Shown: positions 33,736-44,660 of the stretch, one piece after another
Layout: each line of letters starts with the position of its first letter
Position numbering within the stretch: position 1 is the first letter of the stretch
Assembly (NCBI GenBank): GCA_030847615.1
Contig: JAUMIR010000001.1
Coordinates: 442,424,687-442,488,686, forward strand
DNA from: Gambelia wislizenii
Lineage: Eukaryota; Chordata; Lepidosauria; Squamata; Crotaphytidae
DNA length: 64,000 nucleotides
Direction of reading: 5' to 3'
Notes under the pieces: generated by a model
Told to the model about the DNA's origin: nothing
Seen by the model: only the letters and a program-made list of their open reading frames with translations
Databases searched by the model: none
Made by a program: the position numbers and the translations under genes

Positions 33736-35650
33736 GCCGCCACTAATGTAAGCCCCATTGCTTTCAGGTAAAATGTCGGCCTCCTTTTATTCAATAGACC
33801 GAGGACCTCAGACTCTGACTCTGTAAAGGTGTGACATTCCGACCTCTACTACCTCTGAATATTTTCTTGGAGATCTGGCCGTCATTTATTGACATTGATG
33901 TACAGATTAGTCACGGTTCTATTTGTTGGATTTTCATTTCTACAGAGTTCCTTTCCCCACTGAAGATATGAATCCCCCTTTATCTTTCTTACGGTTTTTT
34001 CTCTGTACGATTTACGCATACTGTATCAAAATGGATATGTTTTATAGAAAGGAAACGCTGGATTTAGTTCCCTATCTGGCAATGCATGAATTTGCTGGCC
34101 ATCTCAACAGTAGCCGTAGATGATTTGAATAGGCATGAATTTTTTAAAATGTTGCGCTGTTGTTGTTGTCGTCGTCCATCAGCACAGCGGCCGCTTCTCC
34201 CCATCCTTTGGAGTGGGAGTTAGGAGTGCTTTGCTCTGGACAGGGCCAAATCCTCGCCCGGGGAATGGAAGGCAAGCAAGCGCTCCTCGATTTGTCCAAA
34301 CTCACAGCGCCTCCTGTTGTCTGGCCGCACCATCGAGTGCGCTCACCTGGGGTGAGGAACCCAGCCGCTCAAGGCATCTACGGAGCCCCTTCAATCCCCG
34401 GGGCTGAAAAAGCAGTGAGGGGTTTCAGAGGGAGGTGGAGACCCTCTCCTCCACGCTGTTCTCCTAGCTTTTCCCTGCAACCAAAGCGCCCCCCCCAAGA
34501 GAGCCGCCCTCCCGGCCTTGCGATGACCCTTCCTCTCCTGCAGAGCGCAGAGGGCAGACTTGCACCCCAGAGAGGGAAGCAACCCAAAGGGAAGGTCCGT
34601 CCTCATTTCTACGTGGTTACACTCCCACCGACCCAAATCGATCTCTTTGTTTTAATTTAAGTTTTAGGAGGAAAAAACCCACCCACAGACGACTGGGGAT
34701 TCCTTCATACTCCCCCCGCCCTGCCGCACTGTCATATGATTCTGCTGCGGGAGGGTGGGCGCTAAGCCCTTTCGGGTTGGGGGTGTGGGACAGCTGAGAC
34801 GCCCCCGATTCTTAGAAATAGACGCCTCGGGGGCAAGAGCTGCGGGCGGAGCGGCCATCGGATCCCCCCATCTCTCTCTCTCCATTCCATTGCCTTCGGA
34901 GGAAACCTCGGGATGGGGGACAGAGAAGATCTGGGTGGGGATTTTTTTTGCGGTGGGGCGATTTCAGCTTTCGTCTCCAGTCATTTCTTCTGACTTTAGG
35001 GGAAAGGGAAGGGGAGGCGCATAATAAGGGGGTTGGGAGGACCCGAGGAAAAACGTCCGGAGAAGAACCTCTGATCGGCTAGGAACAGCAGAAGAAAGGT
35101 GGCCGCAAAAACAAAAAACAAACAAAAAAAAAAAAAACCCAAGGTGGAACCTTAAAGAAGGGTCCTGGCGGGAGGGATTCCTGGGCTGGCACCTGCTCAT
35201 GGCACCGAATGGGCGATTGTTCGGGAATCCGCCACAAAAGCTGCCCGTCTTTACAGTACCACGAGACTGTGGGGTTTCCTATCAATGGGGAAAAGCCCCA
35301 AGCGTGCTCCAGGCTTCCTGCTTATGAGCCTCCGCCCCGGCTCCTTCCAACATCTGGGTTGGAGAAAGGAGCGCGCTCTTGCTGTCTCGCCTCTTCCGCC
35401 GCCGCCGCCCAGCCAGGACACCCTCCATTCTTTCAGTGTTAAGAGCTCACTCAGGCCTCTGACAAGACACCGAAGACACGGGCTGGGGTGTGGGTGGGTT
35501 GTCTTAAATATTTTCCTCCATCAGGGTTGTGTCCCATTCAGGCTGCTACTCGCAAGTAGGAGCCATGGAAAACGTGGAAGTCCCCCTGACCCCCCTCTGT
35601 CCCGCAATAAATCCCGTTCTCCATCCATGTCTCTGTACAGCTCTATCTAA
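33736..35650. other. Intergenic, no gene recognised
   Basis: GC-rich parts at 34.2-34.9 kb carry overlapping open frames without family motifs. A-rich tract at 35109-35138. Confidence 0.4.
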
Positions 35651-35655
35651 AACGG

Positions 35656-35783
35656 GGTGGTTCTCAATCTTTGGGCCCTCCGGATATTTTGGATGTCAGC
35701 ACTCAGGATCCCTGAGCATCTATCTGCTAGGAGGTTCTGGGAGCTGAAATCCAACGCTTCCGGCGAACCAAAGATTTTAACCC
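35656..35783. repeat. MITE with inverted ends
   Basis: GGTTCTCAATCTTTGGGCCC at the left and GAACCAAAGATTTTAACCC at the right form terminal inverted repeats around a GGGAGCTGAAATCCAACGC core. This is a common non-autonomous hAT-like reptile repeat. Confidence 0.55.
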
Positions 35784-36740
35784 ATTTTCGACCAGAAATG
35801 GAGCAAAATGGGCTTGCAACACTATCCTATCATTTCGGATGTAATTCTTCACTGGGAAGAAAATCTTACATCCACATGAAACGCTTCCACAAGAAGGAGC
35901 GTTTCTTAGGACGGACTTCATGCAGCTGTTTAAAAGGACGTTTTCCCAGTACTTATTTCACTGCTAGACACGCATTTGTCCTCATTGAGCCCCAGTCCCG
36001 GAACAGGTGGGCTTTGCATCCCAGTATTTTAGCTTTTTTTGAGGTGCAGGCTGGTAGTCAGAAATTTGGCTAGTTTGGAAGCTGCCTTCAGCTTACTTTG
36101 ATAGCTAGATCTGTTGTCATCCAGGTAAGGACACGACAGGTAATGCCAGTGTCGAAGGAGGCGGTATCCAATTTTATTTCTTTTTATTTAAAATAGGGAG
36201 CAGAATTGAGGAGTCCTTTCGGAAGGCAGAAAGCTGCTGCTACTGTTCTGTGTTTTTATTTCTCTTTTACAGTTACACAGCCTGCATATCTCTCCTGGTA
36301 TCAATCAGTCTAGCCTACTTTCCTCCCTATCTAAATCTATCTAGCCATTGGATCGCCTCCTTGATTGAGACAGGATGGGCAGGAGGTTTTTTACATTGTT
36401 TGTTTTAAACCTGATAATGGCGTTCCGGGTGACCGGAATTTCGCATCTAATCCTCGTGAACCAGAAGGAAGAGCTTGCTGGGTAACAACAATGGTCTATT
36501 TAGCTCGGTATTGTCCCTTTCCACGGTGGTCAACCAGATGTAACAGCATGTTCCCAAGCAAAAGATCTGATCTGATCTATCTATCCATCCTCCGTTCTGC
36601 AAGGATCTGCCCCCCCCGCTCCCCGCTGCGTGCAGTCCTATCCTTTTCTCCTACCGTACATTCTCTGTCATTCTCGTATCTAAAAGGGAGAGATCTCCCC
36701 TTTTCCAAATCCATTGCCCTTTTAATCGATAAATAGATCA
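35784..36740. other. Intergenic, nothing recognised
   Basis: No coding or repeat family identified. Confidence 0.4.
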
Positions 36741-37450
36741 ATAACCTTATTTATATCCCACCTTCCCGCCCCCAAAGTGGGACTCAAGGCGGCTACAGAA
36801 TAAAAAGATACAAGTAAAACCATATATAGCTAAAACATATAGAAAGTTAACATTAAACTGTCTAGAGAATTAAAACCCCATAAAACGTCAATTTAAAAGC
36901 ATAGATGAAAAAATTAGATTAAAAACAGTACAGTACCAAAACCAGAAAACCCATTATGTAAAACGATCAGTTACTCAGGCCTGTTTTACTTGAGAATACA
37001 GCGGAGGGAGCCAGCCTCGCCTCTTCAGGAAGGGAGTCGCACCCGGTGTGTAGGAGCCACCACCGAGAAGGCCCTCTGCCTCGTCCAATACACCAGCCTG
37101 TGAAGGTGGTGGGATTGACAAAAGAGCTCCTTCCCCCAAGATCAGGCACGTATGGGAAGACAGGACCCTTCACATAGCCCAACCCTGAATCTTTTAGGGG
37201 GGGGGCTCTCCTTGCCACAGCAGCATAGCTGATTTCCAAAGGATGCTGCGAATATTCGCCTACTACCCCTTTTCCGGCCGAGGGAAGGAGCATTTAGCCA
37301 GGGTAAGTGAAGACCTTCTCGGAAAAAGAATGTTAGTGCCCGGTAGGATTTCTGTCCGAACGGTCTAAACGTAATTTTATTACAGGATGACCATCCCACT
37401 TAGCTTCCCGGGACAATATAAACCTCCATGCTCTGGCAATTTGCAACGTT
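36741..37450 (-). repeat. Non-autonomous retroelement with GTAAGCCGCC-type tail
   Basis: The left end, in reverse, reads GTAGCCGCCTTGAGTCCCAC and GGTGGGATATAAATAAGG, the same tail type as 6311-6402. The body to the right includes GAAGGCCCTCTGCCTCGTCC and AAGGTGGTGGGATTGAC, a dispersed reptile repeat. Boundaries and class are uncertain. Confidence 0.5.
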
Positions 37451-37800
37451 TATTTGGCAGCGGAAAGTGCTTGTGGCGAGGGTATGTGGCAACGCCTTTA
37501 AAAAGCTATTGCGGCTTTAACTGCTTTCTCACGCTTTGTTAAGCACGACACGTGCCCATATTTTTCGAGGCATCACTCTAGATTTAGCATCGATTTTCCC
37601 GGCTGTTCCCAGCTCCTATCTCTTAGACCCATTCATGCTAAAGTAAGCTCCAGTCCAAATAAAGTAGCAGGGTGAAGACCTACAACCATCTGCTTTGGTT
37701 TGGGATATACCTTTCCTCCTTCCACCCATGAACTTCTCCAGTTCTTGTTTCTTCTGCCTCCCCTCCCCAGGAGACCTTTTTTCATAGTCTACCTACTTTT

Positions 37801-38010
37801 GGAGAGCCAGCCCTGGTGTAATGGTTTGAGCATTGGACTACGACTCTGGAGACCAGGGTTTGAATCCCCGTTGGGCGACCTTGGGCAAGTGACACTCTCT
37901 CAGACTCAGAGGAAGGCAAAGGCAAGCCTCTCCTGAACAAATCTTGCCAAGAAAACCTGTGGTGGGTCGCCGTAAGTCGGAAACGACTTGAAAGCACACA
38001 ACAACAAGAA
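37801..38010 (+). repeat. Sauria-type SINE
   Basis: Near-consensus copy. GTAATGGTTTGAGCATTGG (box A area), CAGGGTTTGAATCCCCG (box B), CAAATCTTGCCAAGAAAACC, GTCGCCGTAAGTCGGAAACG, then a CACACAACAACAAG tail. Confidence 0.9.
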
Positions 38011-38077
38011 CCTACTCCTGCCTTGTTTCTGGGTTCCCATGTCTTAAACTATTCTTAATCTCCTGAGATCTCTTGAT

Positions 38078-38150
38078 AGTTTTATTTATTTATTTATTTA
38101 TTTCTACCCCGCTCTTCAGCCACAAGGCTATCAGAGCGGCTAATTCCTAC
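38078..38150 (-). repeat. SINE/LINE tail with (TTTA)n
   Basis: TTTATTTATTTATTTATT followed by CTACCCCGCTCTTCAGCC, the reversed tail of a reptile retroelement. Confidence 0.5.
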
Positions 38151-39672
38151 CCTATGAAATTTCACTTCGAGCCAAGCCGAATAATTTTCCTTCCTTTACA
38201 GACACTGCTCTGAAGATACAGTGCTGTACTGACACTTTATTTTCTGAATGGACAGTTGGTAAACATTCTGAGCCATCTGGTCCGCTCAGCCAATGCGCTT
38301 CGGTGGCACTAGTGCAGTACACCATAGGTACTATAGAATTTCCCGGGATAGAGTAGGTTGTCCAGCACAAAACTTCACGACTGAGGGGAGGCCAGAAGAT
38401 TGTATTTATGTCGTTGCTCTCTCTTCATATCGCTTACATCTGCTAAGATAGCCACAGCTGCTTTATTTTTTGCAACAGTACTCTGCACGAGAAATGGTCA
38501 TGCCTTTTACGATACTGCAATCAATTCGGAGATCACTTCAATTAAAACCACTTTTCTAAATTCCTAGCCCAGCCCGCTACATTTCTGCAGAACCAGGTTT
38601 CCTTGAATTCCAAAACAAAATGCAAATGCGCTATGCCTTAGGGTTGAAATAAACCCGATGAGTGAGTAAAACTGGTACTGTATAGAGAACAGATAATGTT
38701 GCTTAGAAAGGAAAGGGGTCAAGACCCAATAAGCGGCTGCTTGTTTAAAACATTTCTACCGTACTTCGATTTTAAATGTTTAGAGTGGCTCACTACAAAA
38801 CTCATTACTGTGTTGCATAACAGAAGAGTATAACAGAAGCAGGAGCAATCGCTGGAATCTAACTGCATATCTTTCAATATACAGTAATTGGTTCGGACAA
38901 CAAGTCTGGTCCGCTACATGGTTCTTCCAGACTATGGTTTTATCTAGTACTATTCCCAGAGTAATACTTCGTCAGATCTGGTCTTACCATACCCATGAGT
39001 TGCATGGGAATTACTACCAAATTGCAGCAGTACTAGAATCGAGACTACCCACCTGCGTATGTATCTACCTGTCCTCTTATTTTTATCTCACCCTCCCTCC
39101 AAAGACCTCAGGTGGATCCAACCTTAATATTAGGCAGAGCGAGGTAGCTGCCTCTGGCCACGGATGTTGGAAGACTGCAGGCAGGTGCTGAAGGAGAGCC
39201 AGGTGCCAGGCGTGCCTGCGTTGTGCCCGCTTAACTAGCCAACTCCCTCTGGCCCCAGTCTAAGTACAGACCCTCAAGCCACAGCGGGCTTTTCTGTACC
39301 TTGAAAAGGCTGCAAAGCAATTCTTCTTTTACATCTCAGTAAATTTGATAGCAACCATGAATGCTATACTGTATTAACATATTCCAGAAAGGAGGGGGGC
39401 TTTGTTAATACTGATGATGATGATGGGGGCATCTAATGCACTGAGTACGTAACACCCTCGGATCCGCTCTGAAAATCTGAGTGCCTTTATCCTGTTCTCC
39501 ACCCGCTTTGCTGAGCCCGGTTACCCATTTCTTTCCGAGACAGTCTTCCTATAAAATGGTGGGAAAGTAACCTGTGTGCCATTTATGTAGCAGTCCATTG
39601 GCAACAAAACACTCCACCACTCCCGCCCCCCCCCCGAAATCCTCTGGGTTCCCCTCCTGCCTGGGTGGGTGG
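38151..39672. other. Intergenic, nothing recognised
   Basis: AT-rich, no gene or structured repeat identified. CCCCC run near 39630. Confidence 0.4.
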
Positions 39673-40293
39673 TGTTGGGAAAATACAACCTAGCATGCAT
39701 GGGTACATGGTTACATAGTAGTTAAAGAGTTAAGTTGCATGTAAGAGATGTTTACAGATAATTTCTTGTTTGTTACAAGAGCCTTTTACAACCTGTCTTC
39801 CAGTTTTTTCCCCCTGGGCTGTGAGGCCATGTTCTGGAATAGTTTTTTCTGACATTTTGCCTGCATCTGTGGCTGGCATCTTCAGAGCCACGGATGCAGG
39901 TGAAACGTCAGAAAGAAACTATTCCAGAACATGGCCTCACAGCCCGGAAAAAACCCAAGGAGAATCAGTCTCCATTCTTTGCCTTTCTTCTTCCCTGGGA
40001 GATGCCCAAACAGGGCACAAGTACTTTGTTTTAGAGATGTAGCACTGAGTCCTATACAGGGTTCATATTTTTACTTCTCTGCATACATATTCAAGTACTA
40101 AGCCTTCTTACACAAGATATTTTAAGTAACTTATTTTCATATACTGCTAACAAAGTCTGAGAAGTGTTTCTTTGTTTGCTAGTTTGTGTGAAAGGGGTGC
40201 CCAGGTGGCTGGCTTAATTGTTGATCTATAGAGAACCTTCTGCTGAATGCGTGTTTATTTTTACTCTGCTACTGAATATCAATATTCCCAACA
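39673..40293 (+). repeat. 5' copia LTR containing a foldback insertion
   Basis: It aligns with the LTR remnant at 10737-11010 on both sides of a 150-bp inverted repeat (39804-39955). Confidence 0.82.
39804..39955. repeat. Foldback repeat derived from a Penelope-like element hammerhead region
   Basis: Arms 39804-39874 and 39886-39955 are inverted copies (GGCTGTGAGGCCATGTTCTG against CAGAACATGGCCTCACAGCC) around an 11-nt loop. Read on the minus strand, the left arm plus loop gives CTGAAGATGCC ... GCAGGC, then AAAATGTC. This is the hammerhead ribozyme layout (CUGANGA, stem II GCC/GGC, GAAA) of Penelope-like elements, with the GAAA decayed to AAAA. Confidence 0.65.
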
Positions 40294-40322
40294 GGTTTAG
40301 GAGCCCAGAGTTATTCTAATAT

Positions 40323-41865
40323 ATGAGAATTAGCCAAATTGTATTAAATCATGACAACTTTTCTTTGTGGAGAAAAAGGATGCAGATTTTACTCATGGCT
40401 CAGAATGTGATTGAATGCATTGAGAAAGAGAAACCCTCAGAAGTTGATGAGTGGGAAAATTGGAATAAAAAGGATGCAACAGCTCAAGGTCTAATATTCA
40501 ATTGTTTAAAGGATAAGCAAATAATTTACATAAGAGAATGTGCTTCCGCGAAGCAGATGTTAGAGAAACTGCAAGAGGTTTATGGCTTTACCTGTATTAA
40601 ATCCCAAGCAGTCTATATTAGAGAATTAATGCATTTAAAACTGATCTCATGCCAGAATTGTGACACTCATGTAAACAAGTTTATGACTATGGACTTTTTC
40701 AAATGGGAACCCCTCCCCCTGAGGAGGCCAGGAGGAGGATGGTGGTGTCCCACTTACAGTGCTCCATTTTAGATGATGCCATTCTCCTCCTGACCTTCCC
40801 CTGTGCTTCCTCCGTGCTGTAGGTGCGAGAAATGCACCACATTTATTAGTGGAATACCCCGTCAATAAAAAGTGGCACGTTTCTCACACCTGCAGCACGG
40901 AGGAAGGTTGGGAGGAGGACGCGTCATCCAAAATGGAGTGCTGTGGAAATGGAGTGCTCCTGATCTCTGTGGGTTTTTTTCCTGTTTGAAAAAGTCCTAT
41001 CTTAGAAAAGCTAAATGTGCATGATTTTAAGGCTAATGAGGGACAAAAGATTGCTTTTTTCACTGGAACCCAAGGAAGATAGTTTGATTCCTTTGTTTCC
41101 ATCTTGGAAGGCTTACAGAGCTTAAGGCTTGATGAAGCTATTAACAGGCTCCACGTCAAATGCCTTAATCACAGAGAACTTACTCAGAGCCATGCTGTAA
41201 CCCAAAGTGACTCAAATTTCATGGCTGCAGGCAAACAAAGGAAGGCTCCTCCCAAGATCCAACCACAGGTTCACTGCTTTAATTGTAATAGGAGGGGACA
41301 CTCAGCTAAGAACTGTAGACTCCCAAAACAACTTTTGACCAATAGCAGCTCACCTAAAAATGATCAGCCTGTCAGCAACCATAGGGGGCAGCAGAATGCT
41401 CAGACTGTTATTAAAAGCAAGCCTCAAGCATCACAAGACAGAAAATATCTGATTTTGAACAACAACATTTTAATTAACAACAAAGTTTTAGCAGTTGATT
41501 ATGACACACAAAAATCAAATGTTTGGGTCATGGATTCTGGATGCTCAAGTCACAGTATTTTTAATGATGCTAATTTTATTGATATGAATAATAATACATG
41601 TGGGACTATTAAAGTTGCTGATGGATGTAATCTGGCCATAGAAAGAACTGGAAAATGTGTTTTAAGTTGGCACTGCCAAATGAAGCCATGCAGCATGTGG
41701 CAGAAGATGTGTTATCAATTCCTCATTTGTAATGCAACATGGTCAACATCCCAGCCCTCAATAATAAAGGATTTTCAGTACTTTTTGAGAAAGAAATGTG
41801 CAAAATATACGATTAAAATATGGTGTATGCTCAAGCATTTCAGAATAATGGGATCCATGAGTTAA
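40323..41865 (+). pseudogene. Copia gag-protease, split by a MITE
   Basis: Starts MRISQIVLNHDNFSLWRKRM, a copia gag N-terminus (UBN2-like: F-x-x-W-R-x-R-M), with EEWENWNKKD-type and LEKLQEVYG segments. The frame is interrupted at 40691-40997 and resumes with LEKLNVHDFKANEGQK. The zinc knuckle CFNCNRRGHSAKNC is intact at 41275-41316. The protease reads NVWVMDSGCSSHS (DSG intact) near 41520, followed by ADGCNLAIERTGKC. A frame break follows; the next piece (to 42005) has IDLWHKCFGH of the pre-integrase domain. Confidence 0.88.
40691..40997. mobile_element. MITE in copia gag
   Basis: Terminal inverted repeats GGACTTTTTCAAA...TTTGAAAAAGTCC, flanked on both sides by TAT (40688-40690 and 40998-41000). 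Most of the 307 bp folds as one long imperfect palindrome (CCTCCGTGCTGTAGGTG against CACCTGCAGCACGGAGG). The gag frame is restored if it is removed. The three-base duplication fits PIF/Harbinger-like elements; TA inside it would also fit Tc1/mariner. Confidence 0.85.
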
Positions 41866-42005
41866 GTCTTTCAGGTCAACAAGCATATTTGACTCAAGCA
41901 AAGGTGAATGAAGCCAGCATGGATGAAGGAAGCATTGACCTATGGCACAAATGTTTTGGACATTGCAGAACAAAGCAAACATGGCTGGGTGTCTGGAACT
42001 ACTGA

Positions 42006-42400
42006 GCACAATGGGAGTATGTGCCTTTAAGAAAATTACAATGTAACTGTTGTGGTAATGTAAAATACAACAAAGTATTACTGTTGTGAGGTTATGTCCT
42101 TGTTACAGAATAAAGTATACAATAAACTCAAATATTTTCCAAATATGTTTTGGTTACAATTTACAGGTATCAACACCCTGACAATCAAATACTTTTACAA
42201 TAACAGTCTGCAATACTCTATTAACATGAGAATAATAAACTCTGATATATATCAGTCTAATACAACATATGAAACTAATAATGATGAAACAAGCAACTTA
42301 GCTGTTTATATACAATATAACAATGAATAATGAAACAATTTAGCAAATACAGGTAAGTGTTTCTGGTGCTTTTAAACATAGGATAAAGCTAAAACACAGA
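42006..42400. other. AT-rich spacer, nothing recognised
   Basis: No family motif seen; it may be the 3' flank of the Penelope-like element. Confidence 0.4.
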
Positions 42401-42499
42401 TGACTATCTCCACAGTCTATCTGGGGTTGTTTCACCAAGCCTTCTTCAGTGTGTATGTCTCTACAAAAATCTCTAATTGTTTCATATAATTACCAACAC

Positions 42500-42990
42500 T
42501 CATTTTATAAAAACTGTTTTATAATCCAGTATGATTTTGGGCTCACCTTAATGTATTTTTTTCTTAATGCCTGGAAGTTCCTTCCACAATGCAGTATGTC
42601 TCCAACTATCTATGAATAACAAATAATTTTAATTCATTCTATTTCCCATTATTTTTATTATTATAAACTAAAAAAATCTTATTTATAATCCAATATGATT
42701 TTGTGCTCACCGTTATGTATTATTTTCTTACTGCCAGGAAATTCCTTCCAAAATGCAGTGTATATCCAACTAACTATGAAAAACAAATAAATATAAATCA
42801 CTGTTTTAACCATTGTTTTATAAAATTAATTAATTTTATTTTACTGTTAGAAAATTGAGCTCACCTTATTATGTTTTTGCCTGCTGTGATAATTCCTTTC
42901 ACTTATTTTAATGCAGAGCCACAAAAGTCTCTTGAGAAAGAGTAGAAAACATTTTAATCACTCATTTAAAAATAATGATATTCTATATTA
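42500..42990. repeat. Three degenerate tandem units of about 165 bp
   Basis: The segment TATAATCCAGTATGATTTTG, GCTCACCTTAATGTA, then CTTAATGCC..GAA.TTCCTTCCA and ATGCAGT recurs with changes at about 42515, 42685 and 42850. It sits 3' of the Penelope-like coding region. Confidence 0.65.
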
Positions 42991-43244
42991 ATTATAAAGT
43001 TACAGCACCATGCTTACCTCCAACTGCCTTGAGAAATTCAAGGATGCAGTAAGCTAACACTAGTTACAGGTGTTTCTTATACCTATCCCAAAAATTGAGT
43101 CAGCCAGAATAGATACCAAATCTAACAAATGGTTTAAAATGATACTCCACATTTTTACCAAACTTCTGCAGATGGTACACAAGTCCCTCAAGCAGAACAT
43201 CCTGGTTATTATGGTTAGAGAATTTTATATGAAAGGTGTTAAAT

Positions 43245-44010
43245 CCAAATAATCATTCAAACCATATGGAACTACTGTGTTAAGTTTATGTATCCAAAAA
43301 GATCCCCATTGTAATAACTTGTTTTGAATAAATCCATCTTGGTAGGTATGATGTTGAATGGTTTCAATAACATTTTTTTTGTAGGGATTCTGGTGGGTGT
43401 TTGTAGTGAAAGAAATGTTCAACAAGAGGACTATCCAAGTTACCAGTTCTAATATGGCTTTTGTGCTCGGAAATTCTCTGTTTAAGATGTCTGCTTGTTT
43501 GTCCAATGTAAATTTGATTACAAGGGTATAAAATGACATAAACAACCCCTGAAGAATTACAATTAGTAAATGAATGTAAATAGAATCTTTCTTTAGTGCT
43601 GGGGTGTAGAAACACTTTTAGTTTTAATGATGGTTTCCAACAACTGCAATGCCTACAATGGTAATATCCCTTGTATCTATTATATCAAGATATATTGAGC
43701 TGTAAATCTGTGTGGACTAACTAGTCTTTAATGTTCCTGGGGAGATGAAAAGCTATAATAGGGTTTAAATTACAACCAGGGATATGTTGGACCAAATGGC
43801 AATGTTTCAAAATAATTTGCCTGATATGATGAAAACCATGATTAAACATAAAGACCCCAACAATCCTATCCTTGTGTTCCTGTTTTTTAATAATAAATAG
43901 GGACATTCTATCTTTATTGCGAACCTGAGATCTAGCCTCCTTAATGATGTAACAAGGATAGGATCTTGCTTCTAAATCAGCCTGATATCTCTCAAGTTTT
44001 CTTTGCATTT
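43245..44010 (-). pseudogene. Penelope-like RT end and GIY-YIG endonuclease, frameshifted
   Basis: Three open stretches in different frames (44008-43721, 43615-43364, 43545-43225) together cover the RT C-terminus, linker and GIY-YIG module. The GIY-YIG motif is represented by VVYVI and IYIGQT; the conserved Arg and downstream EH are present (RISEHKS). In live elements this nuclease nicks the target DNA for reverse transcription. Frame changes near 43550 and 43700 and a stop-rich linker show it is dead. Confidence 0.82.
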
Positions 44011-44072
44011 AAATGGATGACAGCTATTGAAATGAAGACAAGAATTACAATCTGTGCGTTTCTTATAACAAT

Positions 44073-44215
44073 GTACTCCCAATTTAGAATCCTCAATGTA
44101 TGAATTCCATTAATTCCAACATAAAATTTAGTTGTCAGATGAATGTACATGAAATTGCTTTTTTAAAAAACATAATGGTATACACTGAGGATTCTAAATT
44201 GGGAGTACCAATTCC
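44073..44215. repeat. Inverted repeat, about 27-bp arms
   Basis: TACTCCCAATTTAGAATCCT near 44075 and its reverse complement AGGATTCTAAATTGGGAGTA near 44190, separated by about 80 bp. Foldback ends are common in Penelope-like insertions. Confidence 0.75.
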
Positions 44216-44431
44216 ATGTAAATATGGATAGGATTTCACAGCATGTCCCACGAGGCTTCTCCCAAGTAGATTGCGAAGATAGGTAGATTGAGAAAAGCTT
44301 GTCCTCAGTGGTTACTTTGTCCAGGTTTTAGTCCTGGAATCAGTTTTTAGTTGCAGAGACCTGTAATGTGTGAAACCAACACAGAGGAAACCTGCCTTCC
44401 AGTTCACTACTTGATGAAGCACAACCTTGTC

Positions 44432-44660
44432 TATTGTTGATGAGTGCCGTCAAATCATTTAAGGACTTATGGTGACCCCATCACAGGGTTTTCTTGGCAA
44501 TATCTGTTCAGTAAGGGTTTGCCATTGCTTTCCTCTGAGGCTGAGAAAGTGACTTGCCCAAGGATATGCAGTGAGTTTCCATGGCCCAGTGGGGATTCAA
44601 AACCATGGTCTCCCAGAGTCTCAGTCCAATATTCAACCCTCTACACCATGCTGGCCCCAC
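44432..44660 (-). repeat. Sauria-type SINE
   Basis: Full-length in reverse: head GGCCAGCATGGTGTAGAGGG near 44640, body, and the tail CATAAGTCCTTAAATGATTT near 44450. Confidence 0.85.

Larger units (their letters stand above)
39673..42005 (+). mobile_element. Ty1/copia element, 5' part only
   Basis: 5' LTR (39673-40293, TGTTGGG...CCCAACA), then a degenerate initiator-tRNA primer site (GGTTTAGGAGCCCAG at 40294-40308), then gag and protease. The element stops near 42005 within the GAG-pre-integrase domain. Integrase, RT, RNase H and 3' LTR are absent. A hairpin repeat lies in the LTR and a MITE in gag. Confidence 0.88.
42400..44200 (-). mobile_element. Penelope-like retroelement, 3' part
   Basis: Coding 43245-44010 on the minus strand shows the end of the RT region (HCHLVQHIPGCNLNPIIAF) followed by a GIY-YIG endonuclease domain (GVVYVILYPCNQIYIGQT, then RHLKQRISEHKSHI and the C-terminal W-x-x-KLNTVVPYGLN). 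This pairing is diagnostic of Penelope-like elements. Downstream (42500-42990) is a set of tandem ~165-bp repeats, then a hammerhead-like motif near 42430. An inverted repeat lies at 44074-44215. The upstream RT core is missing. Confidence 0.82.

Noticed and set aside
37801..38010. tRNA gene-like sequence with boxes A and B
   Set aside because: It is the head of a tRNA-derived SINE present in many copies; no complete cloverleaf.
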